A DNA stretch of 27,890 nt from CALLVY01 sp937899855 (GTDB lineage Bacteria; Bacteroidota; Bacteroidia; Chitinophagales; Saprospiraceae): assembly GCA_039820405.1 (NCBI GenBank), contig JBCBQC010000083.1, forward strand, positions 1 to 27,890. Direction: 5' to 3'. Position numbers and translations under genes: made by a program. Shown one piece after another: positions 24,259 through 27,890 of the stretch. A model generated the notes under the pieces. It searched no databases and was not told the origin of the DNA. It saw nothing but the letters and a program-made list of their open reading frames with translations. The first letter of the stretch is position 1. The number at the start of each line of letters is the position of its first letter.

Positions 24259-26220
24259 TTAGGTCGATCTTACGCCATTGGCGATGGTGGGTTGATTGGG
24301 CTGGTTGTGCTTTTTTAGCAGCTTAATGATTTTGGGGCTCACCTCATTGGCGGTGCCCTCCTCCAGTGGGGTCTTGCCCCAGCGGTCCACGGGGTTGGGA
24401 TTTACCCTGACTTCTTCCAACAGGTACTTGACGGTTTCGTATTTGCCTTCTACCGTGGCGAGGTGAAGCGGGCTACGCTTATCGTAATCGCAGAGATCCA
24501 GTGATTTTCCAGCTTCGTAATGGGCTTTCAAAATGGAGAGATTACCCTTGCTGGCGGCAATGATGATGGAGACGCTATCCCGGTACTGGTTGTTGCGCTG
24601 GCCTCCTTTTTCCTCCAGGAATTGGATGATGGCCAGGTGATTTTTATCGTAGGCTTCGTCCAGTGGGGTAGAGCCCCAGCGGTCAACGGGGTTGATCTGG
24701 GCGCCCTGGGCGACGAGTAATTTGATGACTTCGAGGTGCCCCCCTACGGCGGCCAGGTGCATGGGGGTACGTTTGTCATAGTCCCCATTATCGGCCGACA
24801 GGTCCATCCCCTCGTTGATCAGGCTGTTGATCAGGTCGAGGTCGCCATCGCTGGCGGCGTTGATGAGGAGGGTCTTTTGGGTCAAGCGTTTGGCATTCAG
24901 GTTAAAGATATCGCGCTGTTTGTTGTTGACCAATCCATCGTACACGTGAAGGTTGTACGTCAGTCCCAATCTGCGACAAAATTCGATGCCGCGTACCGAA
25001 TTGCCATTTTCATCCAGCTTTGGCGACCAGATACAAATGCCCATTTTACCCGGTACCACGACCATCAAGGCCCCGGAGACGCCACTCTTGGCGGGGAGTC
25101 CAATTTTGAAGGCAAACTCACCCGAGTAGTCGTACATCCCGCAGGAGTACATCATGGACAGACAGTTTTTGACGTGTTGGGCTTTGAAGATTTTTTTGTG
25201 GGAAAAGGGGTGCTGTCCGGCATTGGCTAGGGTCGCCGCGGCGATGGCCATCATCTCCGCATTCAGCTCCATGGCACAGCATTTAAAGTAAAAGGTCAGT
25301 ACGTCTTCCACTTTGGGGGAGGTCCCGTTCTTGCGCTCGGGCCAGATGCCATTTTTGAGCATGAAGTGGGACAGGGCGATATTGGTGTGCGCGCTGTCGT
25401 TTTCGGATTCTTCCACCGCGGGGTCGGGGAGGACGGTACTTATCTCTGAACCTTCGACGAGGTCCTCCCAGTATTGGCGCACCATTTTGATGCTGCTGGA
25501 TCGTTTGCCCTCTTCCGCTAGGGAAGCGATCAGGGAACAGCACATGATGGCCCCCGCGTTGATCAGTGGGTTGTGGGGGACCAATTTGTAGTCTCCCTTG
25601 ATCTTCTTGGAGAATTTTTTCTTTTCCGAGGCATCCATCCGCAGGCGTTTAAATTGGGGGGCATTGAAGGCCAGGCCGCTGGGCTCCTGACCGATGTGTT
25701 GGTGGACTTCCTTTTCGGACAGTTTGTCCAGGGCGATCAAATAGTTGATGCTTTTGCAGGTCGACTGGAGCCCAAATTTATCTTGGACGTCGCCGAAAGA
25801 GAACATCTGTCCATCCTTGGTACAAATCGAAACGGCAAAACCATCCTTATTGGCGATGTCCCTCAGCTCCGGGATGTAGTCGGCTACGTGGCCCCCCTTG
25901 AGGTCTTTGACCTCGTTGTAGATGGCGATCAGCCCCTCTTTGAAGGCTGGAAACTTGCTCACGACCAGTTCGTCGCTGATGGTGCGCCGGATCAGGTCAA
26001 ATCCGGGGAGGGCTTCCATGAGGGCGTGGAAGTTTTCCAGTCGCAATACACTCTTTCCTTCTTGCTCTAGGGTGACGATTCTTTTTCTCAGCTCCGCTAG
26101 GCGGGGGTCGTTTTGGCGGATGCCTTTTTTCTCCAGTTCGTTCCACAGTTGGAAATAAGAAATTTGATCCTTCTTGCCGCTGATGGACTGGAACAGATTT
26201 TCAATTTTGTTTTTTTGCAT
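24259..26220 (-). CDS. Glutaminase of animal GLS-like architecture with duplicated ankyrin block
   Basis: This hydrolyses glutamine to glutamate and ammonia. It has 653 residues, about double a standard bacterial glutaminase, with no signal peptide. Residues 1-110 form a helical domain like the EF-hand-like N-terminus of human GLS (GIRQNDPRLAEL matches GLRTSDPRLKE there as I recall). The core (111-425) has Y115, the catalytic dyad S153/K156, N221 in NAGAI, E273, N280, Y311, Y363 in CGMYDYSGEFAF and V381, matching the human active-site set one for one. Residues 452-636 hold ankyrin repeats in two similar blocks of about 99 residues (DYDKRTPMHLAAVGGH / DYDKRSPLHLATVEGK; NPVDRWG in both). The gene stands alone; no promoter match was found. 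Family call is firm; how the ankyrins are used is inferred. Confidence 0.93.
   Translation of the reverse strand: MQKNKIENLFQSISGKKDQISYFQLWNELEKKGIRQNDPRLAELRKRIVTLEQEGKSVLRLENFHALMEALPGFDLIRRTISDELVVSKFPAFKEGLIAIYNEVKDLKGGHVADYIPELRDIANKDGFAVSICTKDGQMFSFGDVQDKFGLQSTCKSINYLIALDKLSEKEVHQHIGQEPSGLAFNAPQFKRLRMDASEKKKFSKKIKGDYKLVPHNPLINAGAIMCCSLIASLAEEGKRSSSIKMVRQYWEDLVEGSEISTVLPDPAVEESENDSAHTNIALSHFMLKNGIWPERKNGTSPKVEDVLTFYFKCCAMELNAEMMAIAAATLANAGQHPFSHKKIFKAQHVKNCLSMMYSCGMYDYSGEFAFKIGLPAKSGVSGALMVVVPGKMGICIWSPKLDENGNSVRGIEFCRRLGLTYNLHVYDGLVNNKQRDIFNLNAKRLTQKTLLINAASDGDLDLINSLINEGMDLSADNGDYDKRTPMHLAAVGGHLEVIKLLVAQGAQINPVDRWGSTPLDEAYDKNHLAIIQFLEEKGGQRNNQYRDSVSIIIAASKGNLSILKAHYEAGKSLDLCDYDKRSPLHLATVEGKYETVKYLLEEVRVNPNPVDRWGKTPLEEGTANEVSPKIIKLLKKHNQPNQPTIANGVRST
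24313..24867 (-). repeat. Tandem duplication of the ankyrin block inside the glutaminase gene
   Basis: Block 1 is about 24574-24867 (residues 452-549) and block 2 about 24313-24570 (residues 551-636). NPVDRWG recurs at 510 and 609, DYDKR at 480 and 578, AAS at 455 and 555. Some stretches are still nearly identical in DNA: the 20 bases at 24377-24396 and 24674-24693 differ at one position. That suggests either a recent duplication or strong constraint on that motif. Confidence 0.8.
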
Positions 26221-26386
26221 GACTGATAGTTTAGCTAGGGATAATTAGAACGTAATTTGCGTACCATTAGGGCCAGGGTTGAGCTTGGGGTAGGGGCATG
26301 GCTATTTGGCCATTTGAACGGACACTACTTCGCACGGAAAACCGTAAGCATGAGGGGTGCCCTTATCCAAAAGTCAACGCTAGCAG

Positions 26387-26406
26387 TCGGAGGCATGTGC
26401 CTCCGA
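26387..26406. repeat. REP-like hairpin, 9-bp perfect stem
   Basis: TCGGAGGCA and TGCCTCCGA pair around TG. It resembles the GC-rich hairpin at 3008-3029 in size and GGCGGA/CGGAGG content, though not in exact sequence. No T-run follows. A dispersed intergenic repeat is the likeliest reading. Confidence 0.45.
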
Positions 26407-26422
26407 TGATCCTGTGGAATAG

Positions 26423-26677
26423 TTACTTTGTCGTCACCTCAAGCGCTTGGTCCGACGGTGGTGGAAAAAGGTCCGGTGCTGTTTCGAGGCTTCTTTGGAA
26501 CAGCAGCTACCAATTGCCGGCCATCGGCTCAATTTTGAGATGGCTATCCAAATTTTCAGTGATAATAGTAAAGGAAAGCTTGGCCACGATGCCTTTGGTG
26601 AGAGGGGTTTTGGGGAGCTGCCTGATTGGTCCCCATACTACAACCCGTCTGGTTTGTCATGGCTTCTAAAAGGTTGA
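26423..26677 (+). pseudogene. Possible remnant ORF, unrecognised
   Basis: The frame is open from 26423 to a TGA at 26678-26680 and has no ATG near its start. The later part (for example LNFEMAIQIFSDNSKGKLGH and ELPDWSPYYNPSG) has a natural residue mix, while the first 25 residues are Arg/Trp/Cys-rich and less so. It may be the 3' end of a lost gene. I do not recognise the family, and chance is possible. Confidence 0.25.
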
Positions 26678-26807
26678 CGGAAACGTGAAAGACACTGCAA
26701 TATAGGGGGAATAATCAATAAAAGAAATATTGCTTTTTGATTACGGGCGTCAGTTCCGTCAAAATCATGGAAATTGGCTATTTTTAGCCTTACGTAAACG
26801 GTTCGAG

Positions 26808-27591
26808 ATGAAAAAAATATTATACGTAATCTCTTTATTTACGCTAGTTGGATGTTCTGTAGAGCGGACCTAGAAGGTGAGCAACAAGGCCTACCTGGAG
26901 ATCCTAAAGGGATCGTTTCCCGAACTGGCAGCGTACCATTCCGAGGTAAGGGTGGTGAACGAAAAGCAAGTCCTCTACCGTGTCGAGGAGGTAGAGGACC
27001 AGCTGCTTACTTCGATGATAGCGTTGAACAAATACGGGGCTTTGAGAAAAAGTGCCAAGCGAATGGCAAATACTATCGTGGAGGTTAAAACGCGGAGGAG
27101 TTAATCTTTGAATTTGGAAAGGGCGCAGCCAAAGATTGGGAGTTTACGCAACGGGTAAATTTCGAGATCGGAAAGCTGCTGGAAGAGGCCCGATCACCAA
27201 TCACCTTAGCCGCGTTGAAAGGGCTGCTTGGGAAGGGGATCAGTGATGAGGCGCTGGTGGGTACCTTGAGCAGCCAGTTGGGGGAACCCGAGGTGGTGGG
27301 GAGCTTTTCGATGGACTATTATTCCAGTGGAGTCTCGACTTGGTATTTGGATACCGTGGTTTACTCACTGTTGTTACACTTGGACGATGAGTTTGGGTAC
27401 CATACTTACACGGGGGAATATCCCCGGAATCTAAAAAATCCTCCAGTAGGGAGGAAGTCAAGTTGGCATTCGGGGAGCTAGTGATCTGGGAATCTCATCC
27501 CGATTACTACCGCTATCCTCAGGATACCTGCAATTCGATAAGAATGGAAATACCATTAAAAAATAGTTTAAACCAAAAGCGACATAAATGA
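26808..27591 (+). pseudogene. Broken lipoprotein gene: one in-frame stop and two frameshifts
   Basis: The frame starts ATG at 26808 with MKKILYVISLFTLVGCSVERT, a clean lipoprotein signal (LVGC), then meets TAG at 26871-26873. The same frame continues at once as KVSNKAYLEILKGSFPELAA to a TAA at 27102. The sequence makes sense again in the -1 frame after the A-run at 27087-27090 (NAEELIFEFGKGAAKDWEF to DDEFGYHTYTGEYPRNLK), then shifts once more after the A-run at about 27433-27438 (KSSSREEVKLAFGELVIWE) and ends TGA at 27589-27591. Adding one A to each run joins everything into a lipoprotein of about 260 residues. I do not recognise the family. The last stop overlaps the next gene's ATG (ATGA). 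The lesions could be real decay, or homopolymer errors in the assembly plus one nonsense change. Confidence 0.7.
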
Positions 27592-27890
27592 ATAAGTCTA
27601 AATTTATTTTTCAAAATCATATTGTAGTCCTACTGGCTGTGTTACTTGCTTTGTGTGGATGCAAAAACAGGAGTGCGAAAATACAACTCATAAATCCAAT
27701 AGAAAACAATGAACTACAAAAATTATGGTTAGCAGATGGAGATGCTCAAAGCGACACTGTTGTTATTTTTTGTCAAGGTGGACCAAGTAATTCATTAGAC
27801 TTCACACCTGGGGAGCGCACCAATTGGCGATATCTTCCGGGGTATGAGGGTTACTATAAAATTTTTTTACATCAATATAGCACACTATAT
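27588..27890 (+). CDS. Alpha/beta-hydrolase-like lipoprotein, 3' end cut by window edge
   Basis: The first 101 residues are present. MNKSKFIFQNHIVVLLAVLLALCGC is a lipoprotein signal (LCGC lipobox, C25). After a short linker, SDTVVIFCQGGPSNSLDF looks like the first core strand and oxyanion-hole loop of alpha/beta hydrolases (compare HGGP in prolyl aminopeptidases). The nucleophile and the rest of the catalytic site lie beyond the window, so the enzyme class is tentative. The start overlaps the stop of the broken lipoprotein gene (ATGA), showing the two were once translated together. The DNA is distinctly AT-rich (about 36% GC by hand count over 27601-27890), unlike the rest of the window, which may indicate transfer. 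Confidence 0.6.
   Translation, partial: MNKSKFIFQNHIVVLLAVLLALCGCKNRSAKIQLINPIENNELQKLWLADGDAQSDTVVIFCQGGPSNSLDFTPGERTNWRYLPGYEGYYKIFLHQYSTLY

Larger units (their letters stand above)
26221..26807. other. 587-base stretch without a clear gene
   Basis: No frame on either strand looks convincingly coded over its length. It contains the glutaminase upstream region, a strong hairpin at 26387-26406 and a possible short remnant at 26423-26677. From about 26690 the DNA turns AT-rich. TATTTTTA at 26779-26786 is one base off a -7 box and lies 22 bases before the broken lipoprotein gene, but has no matching -33. Confidence 0.5.

Noticed and set aside
26298..26669. A 123-codon plus-strand frame after the glutaminase gene
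   Set aside because: Residue use is erratic, it spans the hairpin at 26387-26406, and the alternative frame at 26423-26677 is more protein-like.
26852..27088. A 78-codon frame overlapping the broken lipoprotein gene
   Set aside because: It is Gly/Arg-rich and out of frame with the sequence that joins the lipoprotein signal to the downstream protein-like segments.
27084..27104. Programmed -1 ribosomal frameshifting in the broken lipoprotein gene
   Set aside because: The site GTTAAAACG is not a proper slippery heptamer, since slipping the AAA codon back gives a poor match, and an upstream in-frame TAG would still block expression.

Overview
The window looks like chromosomal DNA from a member of the Bacteroidota, most likely a GC-rich marine Saprospiria/Lewinella-type bacterium. 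This is inferred from three things. Three secreted proteins carry type IX secretion (T9SS) C-terminal sorting domains. Promoter-like sites match the Bacteroidota pattern TTTG-N19-TAnnTTTG. Many short lipoproteins and an ECF sigma factor of Bacteroidota type are present. No rRNA, tRNA, CRISPR array, insertion sequence or phage gene was recognised.

Layout. Positions 1-2824 (minus strand): a three-gene operon of an OmpA-type lipoprotein, a T9SS-exported M43 metalloprotease and a DUF6438 lipoprotein cut by the window edge. Positions 2825-3262: a 438-base non-coding gap with two strong palindromes. Positions 3263-4677 (minus): two arsenosugar-biosynthesis genes, an AhpD-like protein and the radical SAM protein ArsS. 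Positions 4906-6871 (plus): a lipoprotein-type inorganic pyrophosphatase and a FemAB/GNAT-like protein. Positions 6919-8827 (minus): an ECF sigma factor and its likely membrane-bound partner. Positions 8983-13760 (plus): a clear promoter, then lysA, a histidine-phosphatase lipoprotein and valS, closed by a strong terminator.

Positions 13764-15701 (minus) encode a large T9SS cell-surface protein. Positions 15860-18973 (minus) are a lipopolysaccharide-core set: a putative outer-membrane protein, Kdo transferase (WaaA) and heptose-7-phosphate kinase. Facing away from it, positions 19113-22303 (plus) hold three nucleotide-sugar genes: a WbpE-like aminotransferase, a UDP-glucuronate decarboxylase-like enzyme and dTDP-glucose 4,6-dehydratase. 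The two sets are separated by what look like overlapping divergent promoters, so core and surface-polysaccharide synthesis are neighbours here. Positions 22501-24168 encode a T9SS protein that is probably a beta-propeller.

The most striking gene is at 24259-26220 (minus): a glutaminase with the layout of animal GLS (N-terminal helical domain, glutaminase core, ankyrin repeats), in which the ankyrin block has been tandemly duplicated. Beyond it the character changes. There is a 587-base gap with a hairpin and a possible gene remnant. Then comes a lipoprotein gene broken by one in-frame stop and two frameshifts, overlapping by ATGA the start of an AT-rich alpha/beta-hydrolase-like lipoprotein that runs off the window. 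This right end looks like the edge of an accessory or decaying region.
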